A stretch of 64,000 nt of DNA from Pyrococcus kukulkanii (lineage in GTDB: Archaea > Methanobacteriota_B > Thermococci > Thermococcales > Thermococcaceae), in contig NZ_JARRIB010000001.1 of NCBI RefSeq assembly GCF_041647995.1, forward strand, positions 310,001 through 374,000, written 5' to 3'. The position numbers and the translations under genes were made by a program. Shown one piece after another: positions 41,017 through 49,776 of this stretch; position 1 is the first letter of the stretch, and each line of letters opens with the position of its first letter. The notes beneath the pieces were generated by a model. It saw only the letters and a program-made list of their open reading frames with translations, was not told the origin of the DNA and did not search any database.

Positions 41017-42011
41017 TTTGCTTCCCTCCTAATCTTTCTCACAAGCATAGAGTAGGCATAAGGAACGGCCAACGCGATAACTATGACACCTATTAACGTA
41101 TCGGCAAGTTCTGGAGGGGCTCCCGTCTTAAGTTCCACCCACTGTCCTCCTATCACGAGGCCGGACATAAATATTGAGGAGAATATTATCCCAATTGGAT
41201 GATTCCTCCCCAGGAGACCTATCCCAATTCCCATGAAACCTATTCCGTAAATAGCGGTTAAGGTGTCATCTATGCTGTACGTTATGCCAAGAACCAAAAG
41301 AGCACCTCCAAGTCCCGCAGCGATTCCCGCAAGTAACATCGACGTTAGAACCGACTTTGCAGGCTCAAAGCCAGCGTATCTTGCCGATGCGGGGGATATT
41401 CCGGAGACCCTCAGTTTATAACCAAGGTCAGTGAAGTACAGCAGATAGTAATAAGCCAGCGCTACGGCAACTGCTATGACGAAGGTCGCAAGCGATGGTA
41501 TCCTTGCGCTTGGAGGGACGGGAACGGATTCATGAGAGTACTGGGGATTGTAGAACTTACCAGCTATCAGATATGCGAGGAGGTAATAGAATATCCAGTT
41601 AACCATTATCGCCGTTATTACCTCATTTATCCCCCTATAAACTCTTAATAAAGCTATAAAAAGTGCTAATGCTCCCCCAGCTAATGCTCCAACTATCAAG
41701 GCCAATATAGGATTCCCAGTGTAGTACGCAGTTAACAGTCCCAAGAAGGCCCCAACATATAGCTGACTTTCCCCACCTATGTTAAAAACCCCTGCAATGG
41801 CTGGAATTGAGAAGGCTAAACCAGTCATTATATAGGGAGCACTCTTGCTCAAGAGGTAGTTCAAGTTGCTATATCCATACTTGAACAAGACTGAATACAC
41901 TTCACCGGGGTTAAAGCCTAGGATTGCCAAAACTAATGCACCAGTGGCAAACGCGATTAGGAGCGAAATTGAAACCTCAATGATTACCTCATGCCTTGAC
42001 ATTGACACCAC
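41013..42011 (-). CDS. ABC permease, BMP-type nucleoside importer (first subunit)
   Basis: A 332-residue permease with about nine hydrophobic segments. GVFNIGGESQLYVGAFLGLL is the family signature in the first half and GISPASARYAGFEPAKSVLT contains the coupling loop. It overlaps the ATPase gene by 23 nt and the second permease gene by 4 nt, so the order in the operon is binding protein, ATPase, permease, permease. Confidence 0.9.
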   Translation of the reverse strand: MVSMSRHEVIIEVSISLLIAFATGALVLAILGFNPGEVYSVLFKYGYSNLNYLLSKSAPYIMTGLAFSIPAIAGVFNIGGESQLYVGAFLGLLTAYYTGNPILALIVGALAGGALALFIALLRVYRGINEVITAIMVNWIFYYLLAYLIAGKFYNPQYSHESVPVPPSARIPSLATFVIAVAVALAYYYLLYFTDLGYKLRVSGISPASARYAGFEPAKSVLTSMLLAGIAAGLGGALLVLGITYSIDDTLTAIYGIGFMGIGIGLLGRNHPIGIIFSSIFMSGLVIGGQWVELKTGAPPELADTLIGVIVIALAVPYAYSMLVRKIRREAK

Positions 42012-43500
42012 CCATTAGGAGCCCAAGTTTTTCAAGCGTGAACTCTTCACTCTTATCAAAAGCCATTATCCTACCCTCGTAGATAACGGCTATCTTATCG
42101 CTCAATTGAAGTATCTCGTCAAGGTCCGTAGAGATAAGCAGAATGGCCTTGCCTTCATCCCTCAACTTTAATATCGTTTTCCTAATGAATTCAGTAGCCC
42201 CTACGTCAAGTCCCTGGGTGGGTTCAGAGACTATGAAGACCTTAGGCTCTCTAATGATTTCCCTACCAACCATTATCTTCTGCTGATTACCTCCGCTCAG
42301 ATGCTTAACCGGAGTATTCAAGGAAGGAACTAGCACTTCAAACTCCTTAACTATCCGTCCCGCTAATTCGGAAGCCTTTCTCCAGAGAATCCTCCTTGTA
42401 GATGTCACCCTATCGAGGTTCGTTAGGACGACGTTCTCAACTATGTTCATATCGTACACGAGACCAACCTTCCTTGAATCTGGAACGTAAGCCAGCCCTA
42501 ATTTATACCTTTCATCGGCCGGGAGATTAGTTATATCCTCACCTAAAAGGGTAATCTTACCCTTTTCCGCAACCCTTATTCCGGCCAATGCCTCGGCGAG
42601 TTCCCTCTGACCATTTCCTTGAACCCCAGCTATTCCAACTATCTCCCCAGCCCTGACCTCTAACGAAACACCTTTCACTGCATCTAATCCCCTATCATCC
42701 TTCACCCAAAGGTCCTCAACCTTAAGAAGGACTTCTCCTGGGGTTGGGGGCTTCTTAGTTATCTCCATTACAACGTCTCTCTGAACCATCATTCTAGCGA
42801 GATCCCTCTCAGAAACCTTTGATGTTTCGGCAACGCCAACGACTTCTCCCCTCCTCAGCACGGTAACTCTATCCGTTATCTCCTTTACTTCTCTGAGTTT
42901 ATGGGTGATAAAAATCACCGTTATTCCGCTTTCCTTAAGCTTCCTTAGTGTCCTAAAGAGATCCTCGGTCTCTATCGGTGTCAAAACGGAGGTAGGTTCA
43001 TCCAAGATCAAGATCTTAGCATTTGAAAGGAGGGCCTTTAGTATCTCAACCCTTTGTTGAACGCCAACCGGGAGTTCTTCAACGACTTCATTAAGGGGAA
43101 CTTCAAAGTTTAACTCCTTCATTTTTTCTTTTGCCATCTTTTCAACTTCGTCTATTGTAACCTTTGGATTTAGGGAAAGCATTGCCAAGTACAAGTTCTC
43201 GAGAACCGTAAAAGTTGGAACAAGTGTGAAGTGCTGGTAGACCATTGCAATACCTTTTTTTATGGCATCCCAGGGCCCAGTAAAGTTAACTTCCTCTCCA
43301 AATATTTTTATCGTGCCTCTTGTAGGCTTTATTTCTCCATAGAGAATCCTCATAAGCGTGGACTTACCTGCCCCATTTTCCCCAAGAAGACCATGGATCT
43401 CTCCCTGTTCTACTGTTAAGTTGACACCCTTTAAGGCAACGACACCATCGGGATAAACCTTAACGATATCCCTCATCTCAACGGCATGCATGGGATGCAC
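41989..43500 (-). CDS. ABC transporter ATPase with two nucleotide-binding domains
   Basis: A 503-residue tandem ATPase. Domain 1: Walker A GLLGENGAGKSTLMRILY, signature ELPVGVQQRVEILKALL, Walker B ILILDEPTSVLTP. Domain 2: GIAGVQGNGQRELAEAL with a degenerate Walker A (no GKS), HLSGGNQQKIMVGREII and FIVSEPTQGLD. This asymmetry is normal for the sugar/nucleoside importer family to which YufO/NupO belongs. It drives the two permeases encoded next. Confidence 0.94.
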   Translation of the reverse strand: MHPMHAVEMRDIVKVYPDGVVALKGVNLTVEQGEIHGLLGENGAGKSTLMRILYGEIKPTRGTIKIFGEEVNFTGPWDAIKKGIAMVYQHFTLVPTFTVLENLYLAMLSLNPKVTIDEVEKMAKEKMKELNFEVPLNEVVEELPVGVQQRVEILKALLSNAKILILDEPTSVLTPIETEDLFRTLRKLKESGITVIFITHKLREVKEITDRVTVLRRGEVVGVAETSKVSERDLARMMVQRDVVMEITKKPPTPGEVLLKVEDLWVKDDRGLDAVKGVSLEVRAGEIVGIAGVQGNGQRELAEALAGIRVAEKGKITLLGEDITNLPADERYKLGLAYVPDSRKVGLVYDMNIVENVVLTNLDRVTSTRRILWRKASELAGRIVKEFEVLVPSLNTPVKHLSGGNQQKIMVGREIIREPKVFIVSEPTQGLDVGATEFIRKTILKLRDEGKAILLISTDLDEILQLSDKIAVIYEGRIMAFDKSEEFTLEKLGLLMGGVNVKA

Positions 43501-43538
43501 CTGAGGGTAAAAAGAAGAGAGAGGATAAAAAGCTTAGG

Positions 43539-44819
43539 TCACTCAACGGAACCCTTCTCAAGGGCCGCATTTAAGTTACCCTTTTGAAGCTCCTTAATGA
43601 TCTGCTCGTACTCCTCATGAGTCTTCGGGGTCTTAAAGACTATCTCACCATTCTTTATCTTCTCTGCAAGTTCATTGACGATATCCCAAACGTTCGGCTT
43701 GATGTACTTCTCCCTTTCCTCCTTAACGATCCTAACGACGTCATCTGGAGTCATTCCCTTAAGCTTCCCTGCCTCAGCCGCGAATTCCGCAAACTGCCTA
43801 ACCCCCTCAAGATCCCAATAGCCAACCCCGTTTTCCTTGAGCCCAAGGGTTATTATTCCGCCCTTCCAAGTACCATCCACGACCATCTTTATGGCATCGT
43901 ACACGGCCACATCAACTCTCTTTGCACCGCTTATCGGAATGTACTTTGGTGCGTACCATTCTTGACTAGCATCCTGACCCATTGCGAGGGCCTTACCCTT
44001 GCCCTGCTCGTTCCAGTCAATTATAGCGTTAAACATTCCAACGTGAGTTAAACCAGCTAATCCATAGAGAACCTTTGCACCCTGCTGAAGGAGTTGCATC
44101 GCCGTGTTGTATCCAACCTGAGTATCTCCAAACGTTCCAGTGTACTGCCAAAGTAACTTTACTGGCTTTCCAGTCTTCTTCTCAAAGTACTTAGCCCCGA
44201 AGAGGTAACCAATGTGGAACTTCCAAAGCGGGGGAATATCCATTCCAGCAACCGCACCAATAGTATCGCCACCAAGTTCGTAGGCCATTCCCGAGGCAAT
44301 CACGCCCATTAGGGCAGCAACTTCCTGCTCCCTGAACAGTATATCGACTTCATTTGGCCTTACCTTTCCGGTAGTTGAATCTATCAATGCGAACTTCTGA
44401 TCAGGATATTTGTCGGCGACCTTGTTTAGTGGATCAGTCCAAAGGAAGCCAACGAGAACGAGAAGATCATATTCCCCGCTCTGAGCAAGTTGCTCGAGGA
44501 GAGGAACCATGTCATTTACTGACTTTGGGGTCATGTATTCTACTTCGACGCCGAGCTCCTTCTTCGCCCTTTCAGCCCCAAGGTACGCCATATCGTTAAA
44601 GCTTAAGTCACCCCTACCTCCAACGTCAAAGAGAATAGCTACCTTTACCTTTTTTGTCTGTTGAGTTTGAGTCTGTTCTTGAGTTTGGGTTTGCTCCTGG
44701 GTTGACGTGCTTTTTTCAGTTGTGGTTGGTCCTCCAGTGGTCGTTGTTCCACCTCCAATACACCCGCTAACTATTGCAACAAGGAAGAGACCAACAACTA
44801 ATAAGGCCACTTTCTTCAT
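43539..44819 (-). CDS. BMP-family substrate-binding lipoprotein
   Basis: A 426-residue extracellular binding protein. A lipoprotein signal peptide (MKKVALLVVGLFLVAIVSGC then IGGG) is followed by a Thr/Gln-rich linker (about 24-55, TQEQTQTQEQTQTQQ), then a PBP1 fold starting VKVAILFDVGGRGDLSFNDM, the BMP signature. It delivers a nucleoside-type ligand to the permeases. The linker repeats should hold the domain away from the membrane. A TATA (GAATATATAAG) lies about 40 nt before the start, with GGTGGTCT as ribosome-binding site. Confidence 0.94.
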   Translation of the reverse strand: MKKVALLVVGLFLVAIVSGCIGGGTTTTGGPTTTEKSTSTQEQTQTQEQTQTQQTKKVKVAILFDVGGRGDLSFNDMAYLGAERAKKELGVEVEYMTPKSVNDMVPLLEQLAQSGEYDLLVLVGFLWTDPLNKVADKYPDQKFALIDSTTGKVRPNEVDILFREQEVAALMGVIASGMAYELGGDTIGAVAGMDIPPLWKFHIGYLFGAKYFEKKTGKPVKLLWQYTGTFGDTQVGYNTAMQLLQQGAKVLYGLAGLTHVGMFNAIIDWNEQGKGKALAMGQDASQEWYAPKYIPISGAKRVDVAVYDAIKMVVDGTWKGGIITLGLKENGVGYWDLEGVRQFAEFAAEAGKLKGMTPDDVVRIVKEEREKYIKPNVWDIVNELAEKIKNGEIVFKTPKTHEEYEQIIKELQKGNLNAALEKGSVE

Positions 44820-44849
44820 GAGACCACCAAGTTAACTTTAGGAGTGTCT

Positions 44850-44862
44850 GACTTATATATTC
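44850..44862 (-). promoter_or_regulatory. Promoter of the BMP importer operon
   Basis: On the minus strand CTGAATATATAAGT is a TATA element giving a leader of only about 10 nt. A second TATA-like stretch (GTATAAATATATTA, 44891-44904) lies further upstream and could be a second promoter. Confidence 0.55.
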
Positions 44863-44904
44863 AGCGGATTTCAGTTGCAGCTTGCGAACCTAATATATTT
44901 ATAC

Positions 44905-45210
44905 TCATGACCCTTCTAAGAGTTTAAGAACAAATCTACCCTCCTCCGTGAGGGTAACAGGCTTTGGATTTTCTTTTGTGCCGTATTCAATTAGGCCTAA
45001 CTCTTTGAGTATCCTTGCATTAAGTTTGAGGGTAGAGAGTGATTTCCTCTCTTTCCTGCTCAGCTCTTCTAAAAGCGCGTTCAGCGACCTATGCTTGCCG
45101 TTTATGCTTTGGAGTATAAGCCTCTGATTTTGATTAAGGGCCCTTAAAAGTAGCTTCCTAAGAACTTTCACTTCATCCTCAGCTATGGACATCGAGAAGG
45201 CATTACCCAT
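44905..45210 (-). CDS. Winged-helix transcriptional regulator
   Basis: About 101 residues with a winged-helix pattern: NQRLILQSINGKHRSLNALL, then LSTLKLNARILKELGLIEYG and PVTLTEEGRFVLKLL. No ligand domain is visible. It ends about 85 nt before the BMP importer operon on the same strand and is a reasonable candidate for its regulator. The start is uncertain among three ATG/TTG codons; a TATA-like GGGTTTAAAAAGG lies near 45260. Confidence 0.75.
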   Translation of the reverse strand: MGNAFSMSIAEDEVKVLRKLLLRALNQNQRLILQSINGKHRSLNALLEELSRKERKSLSTLKLNARILKELGLIEYGTKENPKPVTLTEEGRFVLKLLEGS

Positions 45211-45326
45211 TGGCGTGACATCACCCAACCACCACTAAACATCAACATTGTGCCCTTTTTAAACCCTTAGATAACTGTTCCTGTATATATGACAAAGAGG
45301 GTATGAAAGGCCAAAATTGACAAAAG

Positions 45327-46010
45327 TTAATCCTGGGAAGCCAATTCAATGAGCTTCCTCATGTGGATCTCAGCGGAATCAAAGACCTCAATGCTTACAT
45401 CACCCTGCTTTATTGCCAGCGGTAGCTCGGTACACCCCAGGATTACTCCCTCGATGCCTTCCTCCTTAGCGTACTTCTCGATGAGGTTAACTATCCAGTC
45501 TTTGCTCTTGAGGTTCTCAAAGGCCAGCTCTTCAAAGATTATCCTGTTCAGCTCTTCCTTCTCCTCGTCGTTTGGGACAACAACTTCAACCCCCTTCTCC
45601 TTCAGGGCGTTTATGTAGAAGTCAGCCGTCATCGTAGTCTTAGTTCCAAGCAAAAGAACCTTCTTCACGCCCCTCCTTTTGACTTCTTCAGCCACCGCAT
45701 CTATTATGCTCACCATCGGAACGTTTACCTCTTTCTGAACGTCATCAAACACTATGTGGGGGGTATTTGCGGAGAAAGCTATAAGCTCAGCTCCAGCCCT
45801 CTCAAGAGCCTTTGCCGCGTTTATGAGAATTCTCTTCCTACCCTCCCAGCCTTCAGGGTTCTGGAAGAACTCCTTGAAGTTTATTGAGTAGATTATCAGC
45901 TCAGGGTAAACGTACTTCTCGAACTTCTCCCTGCTTATCTCTATGTACTTCCTGTAATAATAACAGGTTGACTCTGGTGTTGTTCCCCCGATAATGCCTA
46001 TCCTCTTCAT
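45327..46010 (-). CDS. Aspartate/glutamate racemase-family protein with altered first cysteine
   Basis: A 227-residue protein of the cofactor-independent racemase superfamily: MKRIGIIGGTTPESTCYYYR, FSANTPHIVF and GVILGCTELPL. In two-cysteine racemases the first motif is CNT; here A81-N-T replaces it, while C193 is kept. It therefore may act on only one enantiomer, or be a hydantoin-type or malate isomerase-like relative. The ATG follows CGGTGATAAT. It is divergent to the phosphatase gene. Confidence 0.8.
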   Translation of the reverse strand: MKRIGIIGGTTPESTCYYYRKYIEISREKFEKYVYPELIIYSINFKEFFQNPEGWEGRKRILINAAKALERAGAELIAFSANTPHIVFDDVQKEVNVPMVSIIDAVAEEVKRRGVKKVLLLGTKTTMTADFYINALKEKGVEVVVPNDEEKEELNRIIFEELAFENLKSKDWIVNLIEKYAKEEGIEGVILGCTELPLAIKQGDVSIEVFDSAEIHMRKLIELASQD

Positions 46011-46082
46011 ATTATCACCGTGAAAACATGAAGACAAAAGCTTAAGAGAGTTTTTATGAAGCGAAATTCAGGGAGAACCATG

Positions 46083-46526
46083 CAGGTAAGGTTCATTGAT
46101 GACAACGTGGCATTTGGAAGGATGCCCTATCCAGATGAAATAGATGAACTGAAGGAGGAGTTTGATGCTTTCGTGATTTTGGTGGAGGACTTTGAGTTGG
46201 CTTATGATCTTGAGATGCTTAAAGATGGAGACGTTTTGCACTCTCCCATTCCCGACTTTACGGCACCATCATTAGATCAGCTCATTGATATTTTAAGGTG
46301 GATAGAGGAGAAGGTGAGGGAAGGGAAGAAGGTGTTCATCCACTGCTACGGAGGAAGCGGAAGGAGTGGAACTGTAGCTGTGGCTTGGTTGATGTACAGG
46401 CATGGATTAAGCCTTAGAGAATCTCTTAGGAAGGTCAGATTGCTTAAACCGAGTGCCGTTGAGACCGAGGATCAGCTTGAAGTTCTTAAGGATTTAGAAA
46501 GGTGGATAAAATGCAACCAAGGATAA
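46083..46526 (+). CDS. Dual-specificity/tyrosine protein phosphatase
   Basis: A 147-residue cysteine phosphatase. The P-loop is HCYGGSGRSG with nucleophile C89 and R95, and D59 in PIPDFTAPS is the likely general acid. It resembles the small archaeal PTPs known from Thermococcus. AGGGAGA precedes the ATG at 46083; an ATG nine codons earlier is in frame. Its end overlaps the phosphoesterase gene by 16 nt, so the two are co-translated. Confidence 0.9.
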   Translation, partial: QVRFIDDNVAFGRMPYPDEIDELKEEFDAFVILVEDFELAYDLEMLKDGDVLHSPIPDFTAPSLDQLIDILRWIEEKVREGKKVFIHCYGGSGRSGTVAVAWLMYRHGLSLRESLRKVRLLKPSAVETEDQLEVLKDLERWIKCNQG

Positions 46527-47203
46527 TCCCGGAGAAAGGCGTAATCCTGGGGGACTACCTGATAATAGCCGACCTACATATAGGATTTGAAGAGGCCTTA
46601 GTTAAGGAGGGAAAGTACGTTCCAAAGCTTTTGAGGGATGTAATTAGCCAGATCTTAAGTATTGGAAAGAAATATGGAGTTGAGAAGCTTATAATAGACG
46701 GAGACCTAAAGCACTCCTTCGTTCCAGAGCGAAGAGAGTTCATTGAGATATCAACATTTCTGGAGAGCATCCTCAGAGAGTTCAGTGAAGTCATCGTGGT
46801 TAGAGGGAACCACGACACAGGAATCAATTGGATAAGGAAGTTTGGGGTGGAGGTAGTTGAGAGGGCTGAAGTTGAGGGATGGACGATAGTGCATGGGCAC
46901 GAAGAGTGCGAATGTAAAAGGGTTATAATAGGTCATGAGCATCCTGCAATAAGGCTGAGGGATGAGGTGGGAGCAACAGTAAAAGTTCCAGCTTTTTTAA
47001 GGGGAGAAAACATCATAGTTTTACCTGCATTCAGTCCCTGGGCTTATGGGAATGATTTAACGCTAAACGAGCCAATATCTCCAATTCTAAAGAACGTTGA
47101 CATCACGCAACTCGAAGTTATCATCCCAGTTGAAGATGAAGTTCTAAGCTTTGGCAAATTTGGTGAATTGATTGAGGCCATGAGGAAGATCTCAACATTA
47201 TGA
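46511..47203 (+). CDS. Metallophosphoesterase (MJ0037-type)
   Basis: A 230-residue calcineurin-like phosphoesterase. All metal-binding motifs are visible: IADLHIGFEE, IIDGDLKH, VVRGNHDTG and the later IVHGHEE and IIGHEHPA. This archaeal group is a distant relative of the Mre11/SbcD nucleases; the substrate is not known. It overlaps the upstream phosphatase gene. Its stop codon is close to the 5S rRNA promoter. Confidence 0.88.
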   Translation: MQPRIIPEKGVILGDYLIIADLHIGFEEALVKEGKYVPKLLRDVISQILSIGKKYGVEKLIIDGDLKHSFVPERREFIEISTFLESILREFSEVIVVRGNHDTGINWIRKFGVEVVERAEVEGWTIVHGHEECECKRVIIGHEHPAIRLRDEVGATVKVPAFLRGENIIVLPAFSPWAYGNDLTLNEPISPILKNVDITQLEVIIPVEDEVLSFGKFGELIEAMRKISTL

Positions 47204-47220
47204 GACCGAAAATTTTTTAA
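47203..47220 (+). promoter_or_regulatory. Promoter of the 5S rRNA-tRNA-Asp unit
   Basis: GACCGAAAATTTTTTAAAGC is a near-consensus BRE plus TATA, 25-30 nt upstream of the 5S RNA start. It begins directly after the phosphoesterase stop codon. Confidence 0.75.
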
Positions 47221-47243
47221 AGCGAATGGATTGATGAGAAATC

Positions 47244-47368
47244 GGCACGGCGGCCATAGCGGGGGGGCTACACCCGGTCTCATTTCGAACCCGGAAGTTA
47301 AGCCCCCCAGCGATCCCGGTTGTACTGCCCTCCGAGAGGGGGCGGGAAGCCGGGGACGCCGCCGGCCG
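47244..47368 (+). rRNA. rrf: 5S ribosomal RNA
   Basis: The archaeal 5S core is clear: CATAGCGGGGGGGCTACACC, CATTTCGAACCCGGAAGTTA and the terminal helix GGCGGC/GCCGCC. Total length about 123-125 nt; ends are set by terminal pairing and are accurate to a few bases. It is not linked to 16S/23S in this window but is followed 8 nt later by tRNA-Asp, the usual Thermococcales arrangement. Confidence 0.95.
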
Positions 47369-47375
47369 CTAAAGC

Positions 47376-47453
47376 GCCCGGGTGGTGTAGCCCGGCCTAT
47401 CATGCGGGACTGTCACTCCCGCGACCCGGGTTCAAATCCCGGCCCGGGCGCCA
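47376..47453 (+). tRNA. tRNA-Asp (GTC)
   Basis: Acceptor GCCCGGG pairs with CCCGGGC, discriminator G and encoded CCA. The anticodon stem CGGGA/TCCCG encloses CTGTCAC with anticodon GTC. T-loop GGTTCAAATCC. No intron. It is probably co-transcribed with the 5S RNA. Confidence 0.97.
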
Positions 47454-47475
47454 GAATTCTTCCATTGCTATTCTT

Positions 47476-48075
47476 ATGGCAATCCATTATATGGGCCTCA
47501 GAATCGAGACTTCAGAAGACGTTTATGAGCCGGCTGAGGATACATTCCTGCTTGCAGAAGTCCTAGCTAAAGAAGTTAGGCCCCAAGATATAGTGCTCGA
47601 CATGGGGACTGGAACCGGAATACTAGCCCTTCTTGTAGCAAAAAGAGCAAAGTTCGTAATTGGAGCTGACATCTCAAAGGAAGCAGTAGAACTCGCTTGG
47701 AAGAACTCAAAAATTAATAGAATAGACAATGCAATATTTGTGGTGAGTAACTTATTTGAGAACTTAAGAGGCCAATTTGACCTTATAGTGTTTAATCCCC
47801 CATACCTCCCAGGGGAGGACTATGAAATTAGGGGAGATATAGATAAGGCCCTAATAGGAGGCCCCCAGGGAGGAGAAGTCATAGTAAGGTTTTTCGACCA
47901 GGTTACCGATTTTTTAAAGCCCCAGGGAAGGATACTCCTAGTCTACAGTTCACTGACAAAGCCAAACCCCACAGAGGTGGCTCAAAAGAGGGGATTCTTC
48001 ACTAAGGTGATTGCAAAGAAGAAGCTATTCTTCGAGGAACTCTACGTCATGAGAGCTGAACTCTCTTCACGTTAG
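47476..48075 (+). CDS. HemK2/PrmC-like N5-glutamine methyltransferase
   Basis: A 199-residue SAM methyltransferase. SAM-binding DMGTGTGILALLVAK and the catalytic NPPY tetrapeptide (FNPPYLPGED) are characteristic of HemK/Mtq2, which methylate the GGQ glutamine of release factors; the archaeal enzyme probably acts on aRF1. ETSEDVYEPAEDTFLLAEVL is the family N-terminus, so ATG 47476 or 47491 is the start. No good Shine-Dalgarno is visible. Confidence 0.88.
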   Translation: MAIHYMGLRIETSEDVYEPAEDTFLLAEVLAKEVRPQDIVLDMGTGTGILALLVAKRAKFVIGADISKEAVELAWKNSKINRIDNAIFVVSNLFENLRGQFDLIVFNPPYLPGEDYEIRGDIDKALIGGPQGGEVIVRFFDQVTDFLKPQGRILLVYSSLTKPNPTEVAQKRGFFTKVIAKKKLFFEELYVMRAELSSR

Positions 48076-48172
48076 TTATGAGGCGAACCTTTGGTTTTTC
48101 CTTCTCCTCTTCCTCCCAGTTCTCAAACTTTATTTCAAATTTCCTGAAGAGCATTGGTTGAGGCCTAAGCAT
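48047..48172 (-). CDS. Possible small basic/acidic protein
   Basis: A 41-codon frame starting MLRPQPMLFRKFEIKFENWE, with a charged middle and RLITNVKRVQLSS at the end. It follows the DUF434-like gene by 20 nt on the same strand and fills an otherwise empty gap. No Shine-Dalgarno is seen and it overlaps the end of the methyltransferase gene antisense, so it may not be real. Confidence 0.3.
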   Translation of the reverse strand: MLRPQPMLFRKFEIKFENWEEEEKEKPKVRLITNVKRVQLS

Positions 48173-48192
48173 GGCTTCGACTATCCGCTTAA

Positions 48193-48855
48193 CTATTTAA
48201 GCTTTTCGTCGAACATCCTCAACGCGACTTTAAACTCCATTGGTTTGATTCCAACCAAAGCTGAAGCACTATCTACGAGATCAATCACATGGCTAACTTT
48301 TTCTATTATTCCCGTGTCAGCCGTTGCGACGTATTCAAACTTCTTCAGCTCAAAGTCAGGACTTTTCACCAGCTCAGCACGACCATTAACTGAGAACTCT
48401 TCCAGCAATTCCTGGGTTGCCTTCTTTACTTGGCCACTCTTGGGGATTGACTTGCCATAAAAGATTACGACCCCTTTAGGTTCTACAAGTTTTATCGAAC
48501 GAACCATCAGCCTAAGGACTTCCCAAGTCCGCTCGTTTACCCTATACTTTTTCTGATACTTGATGTCCCTTATCAGAGAATCCTCACATCTTATTGCAAC
48601 TCCATCTAAGAGGGATTCGAGTGTTATTAGAACGTTGAACCCATCAACTCCCAGAATTGCACCCTCCGCGCTTCTAGCCCTCTTCTCATAAACCTCAGTA
48701 ATCCAAGTGTCCGGAAACACGCACCTCGCCAGAAAGTACCTCCCCTCCGCGGGGAGTCTGTAGTGGTTAGTCACGAATTCAAGGGCCGAAGACTTTCTAT
48801 AACCCCTGTTAAGAAGGAACTTCAAGTCTATGTAGGCTTCATAAAGCCTCCCCAT
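48193..48855 (-). CDS. DUF434-type conserved protein (COG2454)
   Basis: A 220-residue archaeal protein whose N-terminal part (MGRLYEAYIDLKFLLNRGYR) and centre (GAILGVDGFNVLITLESLLD, then GVAIRCEDSLIRDIKY) match DUF434/COG2454 proteins as I remember them. The VDGFNVL motif resembles the first strand of NYN/PIN-type nucleases, so a nuclease role is possible. No experimental function is known to me. Confidence 0.78.
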   Translation of the reverse strand: MGRLYEAYIDLKFLLNRGYRKSSALEFVTNHYRLPAEGRYFLARCVFPDTWITEVYEKRARSAEGAILGVDGFNVLITLESLLDGVAIRCEDSLIRDIKYQKKYRVNERTWEVLRLMVRSIKLVEPKGVVIFYGKSIPKSGQVKKATQELLEEFSVNGRAELVKSPDFELKKFEYVATADTGIIEKVSHVIDLVDSASALVGIKPMEFKVALRMFDEKLK

Positions 48856-48915
48856 TTGACGTTCCTCCCATTTGCCTTGAACAAAGTTTTAAAATCAATA
48901 TGATAACGTTAAGGC

Positions 48916-49776
48916 ATGGACTTAATTCTAGGAGTTGGATTGGCCCTAGGGGCAGCATTCATGTGGGCACTGACTTCGGTGCTCTCTAAAATCTCCATGG
49001 CAAAGGTTAATCCGGTCAGCTTAAATACCCTTAGGCTATTTATAAGCTCGGCATTTTACATTCCCCTCCTATTCTCCCTTAACCTTATACCTCACAAAAA
49101 CTTGGAATGGTGGGCCATAGTAATAGTTTCAGGAATAATAGGGTTCACAATAGCTGACTGGCTGTTCTTGGAGGGCATGAACATAATAGGCGTGTCAAGG
49201 GCCAGCATCCTCGTAACTCCACACCCAATACTAACTATGGTTCTCGCCCATTACCTACTAAATAGACCATTAAATGCCTCCATAGCAACTGGAGCGGGTC
49301 TAATAGTCATCGCAGTCACAATACTCGTAAGCGAGGCTATGGACAATAAGGAAATGACCTGGAAGGGCATTGCATTCGTCGTAGCTGCGGAAGTATTGTG
49401 GACCGTTGCAGTTTTAATAACGGACTGGCTAGTTCATGGAGAATCGGCCGTTTTAATAACGGGGCTCAGGATAAGCTCCGGAGCTTTAGGAGCCCTGGTA
49501 TTTGCATCTACCGTCAGGGAAGATATTAGGATAATGAACGCTAAAGATTGGGGGCTCGTCGTTGTTATCACTGTCCTCGGAACTATCTTGGGCCAGTACT
49601 TCTTCATAAAGTCGATAAGCCTAGTTAGTTCAAGCATAGCAACTCCAGTTACAGAATCAAGTCCAGTAATGGCAGCTCTGATGGCGGTAGCGTTCCTAAA
49701 AGAGAGATTCACGAAGAGGCTTGCTGTTTCATTAGTTCTGACAACCCTTGGAATAACCTTGATAGGACTAGCTTAG
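48916..49776 (+). CDS. EamA (DMT-superfamily) transporter
   Basis: A 286-residue membrane protein with ten predicted helices arranged as two EamA repeats; the repeats are seen as FMWALTSVLSKISM and VLWTVAVLITDWLV at their starts and PILTMVLAHYLLNRPLN and PVMAALMAVAFLKERFTKR at their ends. Exports or imports small metabolites; substrate unknown. It converges with a DUF996 gene, overlapping 9 nt. Confidence 0.88.
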   Translation: MDLILGVGLALGAAFMWALTSVLSKISMAKVNPVSLNTLRLFISSAFYIPLLFSLNLIPHKNLEWWAIVIVSGIIGFTIADWLFLEGMNIIGVSRASILVTPHPILTMVLAHYLLNRPLNASIATGAGLIVIAVTILVSEAMDNKEMTWKGIAFVVAAEVLWTVAVLITDWLVHGESAVLITGLRISSGALGALVFASTVREDIRIMNAKDWGLVVVITVLGTILGQYFFIKSISLVSSSIATPVTESSPVMAALMAVAFLKERFTKRLAVSLVLTTLGITLIGLA

